DNA of 8,293 nt from JANXQG01 sp037147235 (GCA_037147235.1 JBAWVO010000287.1:1-8293); one strand, 5' to 3'. Numbered from the stretch's first letter, positions 1 through 5,911 are shown. Translations and numbers: made by a program. Notes: generated by a model from the sequence alone, not told the origin.

Positions 1-146
1 CACGGAGTGTGCCTGCTACTTTTCTTGCGACACTTATTGATGCGCCGATCCTAACTTCTGTTCAGAAAGCTCCGCATGATGATTCCTACTTTCACGATAA
101 AAGGAGTTGCAGATATCGATTTCTGACCGCAACGGAGCCGTCGCCG

Positions 147-1028
147 TCAATTGCGAATCGCCACCCGAAGTTTCGCACTGCGAGATCGCGGATTTTCCGC
201 AGTCTCGGCATCCGAGGGGGTGACTGGTTTTCGCGTCAACGAAGTGAGTCGCGGGTCGTCGCGAAAGGCCACTTTCACCGGCCGATCCTCCAGCGAATGG
301 AAGCTGATTACCGCCAGCCGTCCCCCTGTCCGCAGACATTCGGGCAGGCGGCGGAGCGCGATTTCCAGCGATTTAAGCTCGTCGTTCACGGCGATTCTCA
401 ATGCCTGGAAGGTTCGCGTGGCTGGATCAATGCGGTCGTGCCGTGATCTGGGAACACAGCGACGCACAAGATCGGCCAGATCGGCCGACGTTTCCACCGG
501 ATGGTCTTGCCGCCGCTGAACAATCGCCCGAGCGATCCGCCGGCTGTAACGCTCTTCGCCGTATTGATAAATCAAATCGGCCAGATGTTCCGCACTCAGA
601 CGCTCCAGTAAACGCCAGGCCGGCTTACCTTGCATGGGATTGAACCGTAAATCCAGAGGGCCGGTCGAGGAAAAACTGAATCCTCGCTCGAGGTCGGCCA
701 ACTGATCGCTGGAAAGACCAAGGTCCAGCAGGATTCCATCCACCGCCTCGACCCCAAGTTCGGCAAGGACTTCAGGCAAATCGCAGAAGTTGGCATGCAC
801 CGGCGTTACAGGCACCTTGGGCAGATACGTGTTGGCGGCCTCAATGGCCGCCGGATCGCGATCCAGGGAGATAATCCTTCCGCTGGGTCCAACTCGCTCG
901 GCCAGCGCGCGAGTATGCCCCCCGCCGCCGAGGGTACCATCAACAAAGATGCCGCCAAGTTGGGGGGAAAGCCCCTCAAGTACTTCGGCAAGCATTACCG
1001 GAACGTGAATGGAGTCGGAAATAGTCAT
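147..1028 (-). CDS. rsmH: 16S rRNA (cytosine(1402)-N(4))-methyltransferase RsmH (MraW)
   Basis: Complete 293-residue protein. RsmH uses S-adenosylmethionine to methylate N4 of C1402 in 16S rRNA, in the decoding centre of the small subunit. Family motifs appear in order: the SAM-binding glycine-rich loop DGTLGGGGH (30-38), SLDRD (54-58), DLGLSS (102-107), RGFSF (115-119), YGEERYSRRIA (156-166), DPATRTFQALRIAVNDEL (201-218), ISFHSLEDR (241-249) and the C-terminal NPRSRSAKLR (279-288). It is somewhat shorter than E. coli RsmH (313 aa); the shortening is in the segment between FHSLEDR and the C-terminal motif. The ATG start is supported by AGGA seven bases upstream (1036-1039 on the minus strand). 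No mraZ lies upstream: the next gene in that direction, queA, is divergent. What follows downstream is outside the window. Identification is very secure. Confidence 0.97.
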   Translation of the reverse strand: MTISDSIHVPVMLAEVLEGLSPQLGGIFVDGTLGGGGHTRALAERVGPSGRIISLDRDPAAIEAANTYLPKVPVTPVHANFCDLPEVLAELGVEAVDGILLDLGLSSDQLADLERGFSFSSTGPLDLRFNPMQGKPAWRLLERLSAEHLADLIYQYGEERYSRRIARAIVQRRQDHPVETSADLADLVRRCVPRSRHDRIDPATRTFQALRIAVNDELKSLEIALRRLPECLRTGGRLAVISFHSLEDRPVKVAFRDDPRLTSLTRKPVTPSDAETAENPRSRSAKLRVAIRN

Positions 1029-1071
1029 GCCTCTATCCTACGACCATTCGGCGTCTAGCGGAAGACGTTCT

Positions 1072-1196
1072 GTTTTACGGCTCTCCCAAGTTTGTGGTGC
1101 GGGCGTCTCGCCTGCCTAGTTCAACCACAACATCTTGGGCAGGCGAGACGCCCGCACCACAATTATCCGCAAACCTGGCGGAGAGCCCGTTTTACG
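1072..1196. mobile_element. MITE-like insertion flanked by GTTTTACG direct repeats
   Basis: An 8-bp direct repeat, GTTTTACG, occurs at 1072-1079 and 1189-1196. Just inside it are 8-bp terminal inverted repeats, GGCTCTCC (1079-1086) and GGAGAGCC (1180-1187); the left copy shares one base with the flanking repeat. Between them lies a near-central 25-bp perfect palindrome. Flanking direct repeats, terminal inverted repeats and no coding capacity over roughly 109 bp are what a miniature inverted-repeat transposable element leaves after insertion, with the 8-bp repeat as target-site duplication. The exact element boundary is ambiguous by one or two bases. No transposase is in the window, so the mobilising family is unknown. 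Confidence 0.55.
1092..1162. repeat. 25-bp perfect inverted repeat (dispersed-type palindrome)
   Basis: Arms 1092-1116 and 1138-1162 are exact reverse complements over 25 bases, around a 21-base spacer. The arm carries GCGGGCGTCTCGCC, with the inverse GGCGAGACGCCCGC in the right arm. From general memory, phrases like this recur between genes in planctomycete and some other environmental genomes, where they create spurious peptides containing AGETPAPQ; one such peptide can be read here. It forms the core of the MITE-like element. As RNA on the plus strand the stem could extend inward with G-U pairs (1117/1137, 1119/1135). There is no T-tract, so it does not look like a simple terminator. Confidence 0.8.
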
Positions 1197-1206
1197 AAAG
1201 GATGCA

Positions 1207-1241
1207 CCAACCCCCGGGCGCATCCTTGCGCCCAAGGTTGG
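1207..1241. repeat. Two-part stem-loop
   Basis: CCAACC (1207-1212) pairs with GGTTGG (1236-1241), and inside it GGGCGC (1216-1221) pairs with GCGCCC (1228-1233) around the loop ATCCTT. The two 6-bp helices are separated by a small asymmetric internal loop (CCC against AA). An alternative pairing of GGATGC (1200-1205) with GCATCC (1220-1225) competes with it. It is the first of a series of stem-loops reaching to 1408. It may be part of a structured RNA or a second dispersed palindrome; neither strand has a T-run after it. Confidence 0.5.
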
Positions 1242-1246
1242 ACACA

Positions 1247-1290
1247 TGCGGAGACCGGCCCATTGGCGAAGGCACCGAGCTGGTTCCGCA
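1247..1290 (+). other. Predicted stem-loop with one bulge
   Basis: TGCGGA (1247-1252) pairs with TCCGCA (1285-1290). After a bulged G1253 the helix continues ACCGGC (1254-1259) with GCTGGT (1279-1284), including one G-T pair (1257/1281). That makes about 12 pairs. The wobble is G-U only if the plus strand is transcribed; in minus-strand RNA it would be an A-C mismatch. This slightly favours plus-strand RNA. Read by eye, without a folding program. Confidence 0.4.
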
Positions 1291-1299
1291 CTCGCGTCA

Positions 1300-1319
1300 C
1301 GGAGGAATCCGTTCCTCCG
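1300..1319. repeat. Perfect 8-bp hairpin
   Basis: CGGAGGAA (1300-1307) and TTCCTCCG (1312-1319) are exact reverse complements around the tetraloop TCCG. The hairpin ends at 1319 and the outer helix of the next structure begins at 1320, so the two could stack end to end. No T-tract follows on either strand. Confidence 0.6.
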
Positions 1320-1408
1320 CACTTGTGAAACACACCCTGCATTCGGAGGTTGATGCAGAATCGCCGGTAAGTGGCCAAACGCTACCGGTGACCGTGTTTC
1401 CACAAGTG
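1320..1408 (+). ncRNA. Candidate structured RNA: three-way junction
   Basis: Three helices close on each other with almost no unpaired junction bases. Helix 1 is 14 bp, 1320-1333 with 1394-1408, with one extra C (1400 or 1401). Helix 2 is CTGCAT/ATGCAG, 1337-1342 with 1353-1358. Helix 3 is 9 bp, 1361-1369 with 1383-1391, including G1363-T1389. The joining strands are only three, two and two bases (1334-1336, 1359-1360, 1392-1393). The single wobble pair works only in plus-strand RNA. It matches no riboswitch or housekeeping RNA I know, and it lies 470 bases before queA and 290 bases behind rsmH, so it is not clearly the leader of either. It could be a small RNA, a cis-regulatory leader or a folded repeat element. 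Strand is tentative. Confidence 0.35.
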
Positions 1409-1715
1409 GCGACCCTCGAGCAGAAAAAGCGGCTGAAGGTCTCCTTAACATCCTGCCGAGCCGGCGGGCTATGCGCGAGCCGCTGAGCTAGTCGATGTCC
1501 CTCAAGAACCCAAGAATAACCACTTCTTGCTTTCCGTCAAGCGTCCATTTTTGAGCTGTGCAGAGACTTCGGCGAGGATCATCGTCCTAGCTGCCTACCA
1601 GAGAAGCACTTCCATCGATACGCAGCGTTGTAAGTGGCGAAAAGATTTTTAGAGTCCCAACACAGACCTACCAGAATTCGCTCTCAAACGCGGTCTGTCC
1701 AGTGTGGCGGTTAGC

Positions 1716-1733
1716 TGCTGTCATTGCTGTCAT
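1716..1733. repeat. Short tandem repeat, two 9-bp units
   Basis: TGCTGTCAT occurs twice head to tail (1716-1724, 1725-1733), followed by a partial third unit TGCTAGC. It lies in the gap upstream of queA and has no evident role. Confidence 0.6.
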
Positions 1734-1864
1734 TGCTAGCGGTGCGTTACGCGAACTGATCTGGAACAACGGTAAGTGCTTTCGCGTTTCGACTTCGTGC
1801 GCAACCCACCATTTACCGGGCAGTTCTCCGGCCTGGTCACCTACCAAGAAAGATGGCCGGTGCT

Positions 1865-1870
1865 TATACT
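1865..1870 (+). promoter_or_regulatory. -10-like box immediately upstream of queA
   Basis: TATACT matches five of six bases of the bacterial -10 consensus TATAAT. It ends seven bases before the queA ATG at 1878, so a start six to eight bases downstream would put transcription at or next to the start codon. I see no good -35 box at 16-18 bp spacing and no Shine-Dalgarno sequence before the ATG. Both the promoter and the implied leaderless message are inferences. Confidence 0.45.
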
Positions 1871-1877
1871 ATTTGAA

Positions 1878-2924
1878 ATGAATGAACTTGATCGATACGA
1901 TTACGAACTGCCGCGGCACCTGATTGCCCAGCAGCCGGTCCCTGTACGGGTCGATGCCCGTTTGCTGGTTGTTGATCGTCATCAGCAGTCGCTGGCTCAT
2001 CACCATATCCGCGATCTGCCTGAAATCCTTCGGCCCGGGGATTGCCTTGTGCTCAACGATACGCAAGTGGTGCCTGCCCGGCTGCTGGGTCGCCGTGATA
2101 GCACCGGCGGACACTGGGAAGGGCTCTTTCTGGAGGTGGGGGCCGGAGGCTTGTGGCGGATCCTCTGCAAGACACGCGGGAAGCTCCTGCCCAACGAGAC
2201 GATTCAACTTATCGACGCTCAGGGACAGGACGACATTCAACTCCGATTGGGTGCCAAGCAGGCCGACGGCAGTTGGATTGTGCGTCCCGAGAGCGAGGAG
2301 GAAATCTTCGCCTTGCTGGCGCGTGTTGGGCGAGTACCGCTGCCACCCTACATACGCAAGGGAGAAATGGATGAGGCCGACCGACAGCAATATCAAACGG
2401 TCTATGCCCGCTGGCCTGGGGCGGTCGCCGCGCCGACCGCCGGCCTGCACTTCAGCGAATCGTTGCTGGGCCGTTTGGAGAAAGATCAAGTCGTCATTTG
2501 CCCGCTAACGCTGCATACGGGGGCGGGCACGTTCCGGCCGATCACTGCGCCGCTGCTGTCCGATCATAAGATGCATGCCGAGTGGGGCACGATCCGACAG
2601 GAAACCGCTGATCGAATTCTTCAGTGCCGCGCGGCCGGAGGCCGCGTCGTGGCGGTAGGAACCACTTCCATTCGGCTCTTGGAGACGGCCGCCGCGGAGG
2701 GTACGCTCAAGCAGTTTACCGGTTACACCGATCTCTTTATCCGCCCGCCCTTTCAGTTCCGCATCGTCGATGCCCTGTTGACAAATTTCCATCTGCCGCG
2801 GACCACGCTTCTCGTACTGGTTCGTACCTTTGGCGGCAGCGACCTGATTGCGCATGCCTATGAAGAAGCCATCCGCGAAGGTTATCGTTTTTACAGTTAC
2901 GGCGATGCGATGTTAATCCTCTAG
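1878..2924 (+). CDS. queA: S-adenosylmethionine:tRNA ribosyltransferase-isomerase QueA
   Basis: 348 residues from the ATG at 1878 (E. coli QueA has 356). QueA transfers and isomerises the ribosyl moiety of S-adenosylmethionine onto preQ1 at position 34 of GUN-anticodon tRNAs, giving epoxyqueuosine. Family motifs in order: YDYELPRHLIAQ (7-18), GDCLVLNDTQVVPARL (54-69), GRVPLPPYI (151-159), GAVAAPTAGLHF (181-192), LHTGAGTFRP (212-221), HKMHAE (230-235), VVAVGTTSIRLLE (257-269), TNFHLPRTTLLVLV (302-315) and FYSYGDAML (338-346). An in-frame GTG at 1776 would add 34 residues unlike any QueA N-terminus, so the ATG is preferred. That ATG has no Shine-Dalgarno sequence. It is the first gene of a probable operon with the Nudix and cysteine desulfurase genes. 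Confidence 0.96.
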   Translation: MNELDRYDYELPRHLIAQQPVPVRVDARLLVVDRHQQSLAHHHIRDLPEILRPGDCLVLNDTQVVPARLLGRRDSTGGHWEGLFLEVGAGGLWRILCKTRGKLLPNETIQLIDAQGQDDIQLRLGAKQADGSWIVRPESEEEIFALLARVGRVPLPPYIRKGEMDEADRQQYQTVYARWPGAVAAPTAGLHFSESLLGRLEKDQVVICPLTLHTGAGTFRPITAPLLSDHKMHAEWGTIRQETADRILQCRAAGGRVVAVGTTSIRLLETAAAEGTLKQFTGYTDLFIRPPFQFRIVDALLTNFHLPRTTLLVLVRTFGGSDLIAHAYEEAIREGYRFYSYGDAMLIL

Positions 2925-2941
2925 GAAACCCTCACCCCCTG

Positions 2942-2965
2942 CCCCTCTCCTAAAAGGGAGAGGGG
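2942..2965 (+). terminator. Intercistronic hairpin between queA and the Nudix gene
   Basis: CCCCTCTCC (2942-2950) pairs perfectly with GGAGAGGGG (2957-2965); a T-G pair then closes an AAAA loop. It starts 18 bases after the queA stop and ends three bases before the Shine-Dalgarno sequence of the next gene. No T-tract follows, so it is unlikely to be an efficient intrinsic terminator. It may act as an attenuator, an RNA-end stabiliser or a processing site. The preceding phrase CCCTCACCCCCTGCCCC resembles a dispersed intergenic palindrome common in planctomycetes (from memory, not checked). Confidence 0.45.
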
Positions 2966-2967
2966 AG

Positions 2968-2973
2968 AAGGAG
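2968..2973 (+). promoter_or_regulatory. Ribosome binding site fixing the TTG start of the Nudix gene
   Basis: AAGGAG lies six bases before the TTG codon at 2980. This near-consensus Shine-Dalgarno sequence supports TTG as the start; the next in-frame ATG is codon 51, far inside the conserved region. Confidence 0.8.
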
Positions 2974-2979
2974 ACTATT

Positions 2980-3603
2980 TTGCCCGATATTCCCGTCGAA
3001 CACATTCTGGTTGTGCCCACCGAGCTGTTTCATCGCCTGGGACACTTTCAAGGTTTCTCTCGCGAGATTGATCGCTACCTGGGCGAGCTGCTCAGCCCGC
3101 GGAACATCTCCTTCCGCCCGCGACCGGAAATGGAGCACGACCCGAGTTTCAAGCAATTGATACCTTACGTCATTTTCCGGTACTGCGACGCAGCGGGGCG
3201 CCCGTCAATCTTTCAATACACGCGCGGCAGCGGCCAGGGCGAGGGAAGATTACATCGCAAGCGGAGCATCGGCATTGGCGGGCATATCTCGGCCGTTGAC
3301 GTTGCCGCTGACGGCAGTGGAAATCCCTATGAAGAAGGGATGCGCCGCGAGCTGGACGAAGAGGTTTCGATCGATACGCCCTATGCTTCCCGCTGCGTGG
3401 GCCTGATCAACGACGACGTGACCGAGGTCGGACGCGTCCACTTGGGCGTCGTGCATGTTTTTGATGTCGAGCGTCCGTCCGTGCATCCGCGGGAAAGCGA
3501 GATCGTCGAGTGCGGCTTCCGCCCCGTCGAGGAAATTCTCGCCGACATGGAAGGTTTTGAAACCTGGTCGCAGATCTGCATGAAAGCCCTGTTCGGCAGT
3601 TAA
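2980..3603 (+). CDS. Nudix-type predicted phosphoesterase (MutT-like)
   Basis: 207 residues from a TTG start. It resembles the predicted phosphoesterase group of the MutT/Nudix superfamily (the COG4112 type, from memory). Features along the protein: an N-terminal EHILVVPTELFHRLGHFQGF (7-26), SFRPRPEMEHDPSFKQLIPY (44-63), a YTRGSGQGEGRLH stretch (80-92), GIGGHIS (98-104), the metal-binding helix core RRELDEEV (122-129), GLINDDVTEVGRVHLGVVHVF (141-161) and a C-terminal FETWSQIC (193-200). The core keeps REUxEE (R123, E124, E127, E128). The classical upstream Glu eight residues before that Arg is Asn115, and the Gly after EE is Ser130, so the Nudix box is degenerate by the textbook pattern. The substrate cannot be inferred. 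The stop overlaps the start of the desulfurase gene (TAATG), indicating translational coupling. Confidence 0.85.
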   Translation: MPDIPVEHILVVPTELFHRLGHFQGFSREIDRYLGELLSPRNISFRPRPEMEHDPSFKQLIPYVIFRYCDAAGRPSIFQYTRGSGQGEGRLHRKRSIGIGGHISAVDVAADGSGNPYEEGMRRELDEEVSIDTPYASRCVGLINDDVTEVGRVHLGVVHVFDVERPSVHPRESEIVECGFRPVEEILADMEGFETWSQICMKALFGS

Positions 3604-4796
3604 TGATTCAGCTTCCCATCTATCTCGACAATCACGCCACGACCCGCGTCGATCCACGGGTGGTTGAGGCGATGTTGCCGTATTTCACCGAGATCTACGG
3701 CAATGCGGGCAGCACAACCCACGGGTTCGGCTCGGCAGCGAAGGATGCCGTGGACGCGGCCCGTGCGAAGATCGCAGCGGCCATCGGGGCGAAGGCCAAG
3801 GAGATCGTCTGGACCAGTGGCGCGACGGAGAGCAATAATCTGGCTATTCGCGGCGTGGCCGAAAAATACGCCGCTCGTGGGCAGCATATCATCAGCGTGA
3901 CGACGGAACATCCTGCCGTGCTCGATCCGTTGGCAAAGCTGGTCCAGCGAGGATTCCAAGTTACGCTCCTGCCGGTCACGGCCTCACCCGATCCGCGAGC
4001 CGGCCTGATCTGCGTCGATCAACTGGCCGCGGCCATCCGCGATGATACGATCCTGGTCTCGATCATGCTGGCCAACAACGAGATCGGGGCCATTCAGCCC
4101 TTGGCCGAGATCGGGCAGTTGTGCAAACAACGGGGCGTGCTGCTGCATACCGATGCCACGCAGGCCGTGGGAAAAATTCCGGTCGACGTGGAAGCGTTCG
4201 GTGTCGATCTCATGAGCTTCACGGCCCACAAGATCCATGGGCCTAAGGGCATTGGCGCGTTGTACGTTCGCAGTCGCGGCCCACGCGTTCGCCTCGAACC
4301 GCAGATTGACGGCGGCGTGCAGGAAGGCGGGTTGCGGAGCGGCACGGCCAACGTGCCGGGCATCGTCGGTTTCGCGCGGGCGATGGAGCTTTGTCTTGCG
4401 GAACTTCCGGCGGAAGCGGCCCGCTTGTGCGGCCTCCGCGACCGGCTCTTCCAAGGGTTGCGCGAGGGCCTCCGCGACGTCATGCTCAATGGTCCGGCCC
4501 TTGACCTGCCGGGCCTTCGCCTGCCGGGTAACTTGAATGTCAGCTTCGGCTATGTCGAGGGCGAGGCCCTGGTGATCGAGATGCGCGACCTTGCCTTGAG
4601 CACCGGCAGCGCATGCACCTCGGCCCAACCCGAGCCAAGTCATGTCTTGCGCAACCTGGGACTGTCGGAGGATGCAGTCCGCGGCAGCCTGCGATTCGGC
4701 CTAGGACGATTCACCACGGTGGAGGAGATTGATTTCGTCATCGCCCGGGCCACCGAAGGTGTGAGTCGCCTGCGGACGATGAGCAGTATGGCGTGA
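3603..4796 (+). CDS. iscS: Cysteine desulfurase, IscS/NifS family
   Basis: 397 residues, close to E. coli IscS (404). This cytoplasmic PLP enzyme converts cysteine to alanine and passes the persulfide sulfur to Fe-S cluster assembly and tRNA thiolation. Visible signatures: N-terminal YLDNHATTRVDP (7-18), TSGATESNNLAI (71-82), TEHPAV with His103, NNEIGAIQP (158-166), HTDATQ (182-187), the PLP lysine in SFTAHKIHGPKG (K210), RSGTAN (245-250), and the mobile catalytic loop STGSACTSAQPEPSHVL with Cys338. The long loop marks a group I (NifS/IscS) rather than a SufS-type enzyme. It starts at an ATG sharing its A with the preceding stop codon and has no strong Shine-Dalgarno of its own, so translation is probably coupled to the Nudix gene. 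No iscU, iscA or iscR is present, so IscS versus NifS naming is a family-level choice. Confidence 0.93.
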   Translation: MIQLPIYLDNHATTRVDPRVVEAMLPYFTEIYGNAGSTTHGFGSAAKDAVDAARAKIAAAIGAKAKEIVWTSGATESNNLAIRGVAEKYAARGQHIISVTTEHPAVLDPLAKLVQRGFQVTLLPVTASPDPRAGLICVDQLAAAIRDDTILVSIMLANNEIGAIQPLAEIGQLCKQRGVLLHTDATQAVGKIPVDVEAFGVDLMSFTAHKIHGPKGIGALYVRSRGPRVRLEPQIDGGVQEGGLRSGTANVPGIVGFARAMELCLAELPAEAARLCGLRDRLFQGLREGLRDVMLNGPALDLPGLRLPGNLNVSFGYVEGEALVIEMRDLALSTGSACTSAQPEPSHVLRNLGLSEDAVRGSLRFGLGRFTTVEEIDFVIARATEGVSRLRTMSSMA

Positions 4797-4808
4797 GGGT
4801 TGCCGCGC

Positions 4809-4910
4809 GGGGGCTACCCCGGGAACTCGTGCCTATTCTTTCCCTACGCCAACGGCGTTATTCATCCCCCTACGCCAACGGCGTTATGTCCCATTCCTGG
4901 GTCGAGCCCC
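4809..4910. repeat. Dispersed-type repeat element with duplicated 20-bp core
   Basis: A 20-bp core, containing CTACGCCAACGGCGTTA, occurs twice in direct orientation (4842-4861 and 4868-4887) with six bases between. Each core holds a small dyad, ACGCC-AAC-GGCGT. The pair is flanked by GGGGCT (4810-4815) and its reverse complement AGCCCC (4905-4910). Phrases such as TACGCCAACGGCGTTA, GGGCTACCCCGGGAA and CCTGGGTCGAGCCC are, from general memory, typical of a repeat scattered between planctomycete genes, and their order here fits a shortened copy of it. It lies between convergent genes, so a role in transcription termination is conceivable. The short frames across it (with FPYANGVI-like peptides) are spurious. 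Confidence 0.6.
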
Positions 4911-4926
4911 ACCCTTTCTCACCTGC

Positions 4927-5889
4927 TCAGAAAAACGACGACAGAAATTCCGGCACGCGCGTGTCGAGCCAGAACTGCGGCGACCAGGGCCACCGGCCGC
5001 AAACAAAACCGAGGTGGCCGCCGCCGTCGGTAATCTCCAGAGTCACCTTGCCGGAGACGTCACGTTGGTGCGGGATCAGGTGGGCCGGCACGAGTGGGTC
5101 GTTGCGGGCGTTCACGACGAGCGTTGGAACAGCCACATGCTTGAGCAGCACATCCGATCGCGTTTTGGCGTAGTAGTCCTCGGCACCGCTAAACCCGTTC
5201 CACGGCCCGCTGATCCGATCGTCGAACTTAAAAAAGGTGTTCAGACCTTGCAACTCCCGTCGGGTAAGCCCCAGATCATCGCCGAGTGCCTCCATCTTCC
5301 TCGCAACATCGTGGCGGAGGCTTCGTAGAAGATACCACTGGTAAATGCGTGAAAACCCGCGCTCGATGTTCTTGGCCACAAGCCCGAGATGGAACGGGGC
5401 CGACACGCCAACGGCTGCAACGACCGGCAGCACCTGACCGCGCTGTCCGCACTCGCCGAGCCACTTCAGACAAATGTTCGCCCCCACGGAGTAGCCTACA
5501 ATTCCGATTGGCGTTTCCGGCTCTCGCTCAGCCAGATGATGAACCAAGTAATGCAGGTCACAGGTCATCCCGCAGTGGTAGCTTTGCGGCAGGCGGTTAG
5601 GTTCGACCCGGCCACGGTAATTCAGTAGGACGCCGCGCCAGCCTCGCTTCTGACACGCCCGCAGCATCCCCCGGACATAAGCCGACCCCAGGTCACCCTG
5701 AAGTCCCGGCAGCACGATCACGATAGGGCCGCTCGTGCCAACCCAGTCGAGCCGTATAAAATCTCCGTCGGGAAGCTCCAGACGCTCCGTTCGCACGTTG
5801 AGCCGGACCCGCCGCGTCAGAATCGGCCAGAGAGTCTGGCCATGCCCACCCAGGAGCCACCAACTTGCCCGAAATCGATCACCGGCCAT
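4927..5889 (-). CDS. YheT-type alpha/beta-fold hydrolase
   Basis: 320 residues, complete. It belongs to the YheT/UPF0017 branch of alpha/beta hydrolases, predicted cytoplasmic carboxylesterases without a well-established natural substrate. Signatures: N-terminal GGHGQTLWP (14-22), typical of the family; the oxyanion-region LPGLQGDLGSAYVRG (60-74); NYRGR (90-94); the nucleophile elbow GYSVGAN with Ser134; the acid in NARNDP (Asp264); and the catalytic His in GGGHLGF (His292). Length fits the family (E. coli YheT 340). No signal peptide or membrane segment is seen. The ATG at 5889 lies about 22 bases after a strong -10 box, and no clear Shine-Dalgarno precedes it. It converges on the desulfurase gene and follows the C26 gene on the same strand after a 210-base gap. 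The fold is secure; the substrate is unknown. Confidence 0.9.
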   Translation of the reverse strand: MAGDRFRASWWLLGGHGQTLWPILTRRVRLNVRTERLELPDGDFIRLDWVGTSGPIVIVLPGLQGDLGSAYVRGMLRACQKRGWRGVLLNYRGRVEPNRLPQSYHCGMTCDLHYLVHHLAEREPETPIGIVGYSVGANICLKWLGECGQRGQVLPVVAAVGVSAPFHLGLVAKNIERGFSRIYQWYLLRSLRHDVARKMEALGDDLGLTRRELQGLNTFFKFDDRISGPWNGFSGAEDYYAKTRSDVLLKHVAVPTLVVNARNDPLVPAHLIPHQRDVSGKVTLEITDGGGHLGFVCGRWPWSPQFWLDTRVPEFLSSFF

Positions 5890-5911
5890 GAATCATCCAT
5901 TTCATGCCCGT

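Larger units (their letters stand above)
1029..1877. other. Intergenic region between divergent rsmH and queA
   Basis: About 850 bases without a convincing gene. The rsmH-proximal part (1072-1408) is unusually rich in inverted repeats: a MITE-like element with a 25-bp palindrome, a small TCCGC/GCGGA hairpin at 1166-1182, further stem-loops at 1207-1241, 1247-1290 and 1300-1319, and a three-way junction at 1320-1408, described separately. A weaker hairpin with a bulge can be drawn at 1464-1483. From about 1490 to 1860 I see no gene or strong structure, only a short tandem repeat at 1716-1733. Open frames across the region have no recognisable domains and read straight through the palindromes, so they are treated as chance. 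The queA promoter sits at its right end. Confidence 0.7.

Noticed and set aside
110..125. Near-palindrome CAGATATCGATTTCTG just downstream of rsmH, followed on the minus strand by CTCCTTTTATC
   Set aside because: One mismatch, a short helix and a broken T-run make it too weak to call a terminator or operator.
34..339. Minus-strand open frame of about 100 codons overlapping the end of rsmH
   Set aside because: It runs out of frame through the conserved 3' part of rsmH and has no recognisable domain. A TTG just after the rsmH stop could begin a 38-codon tail of it, but nothing supports translation.
1094..1486. Several plus- and minus-strand open frames of 70-130 codons upstream of queA
   Set aside because: They read through the palindromic repeats, have peptides typical of repeat translation (such as AGETPAPQ-like), and show no domain or ribosome binding site.
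1488..1588. Short minus-strand stretch that could read AQKWTLDGKQEVVILG near a TAG stop
   Set aside because: It looks protein-like for about 30 codons, but a stop lies just upstream and there is no start codon with a binding site. At most it is a gene remnant I cannot identify.
1409..1877. PreQ1 riboswitch upstream of queA
   Set aside because: I searched by eye for the compact preQ1 aptamer with its A-rich tail before the start codon and saw none. In addition, the probable promoter is adjacent to the ATG.
5882..5906. Tiny open frame MKWMIHGR overlapping the start of the YheT-type hydrolase
   Set aside because: Eight codons with no binding site. It is probably chance, though its start lies just inside the predicted transcript.
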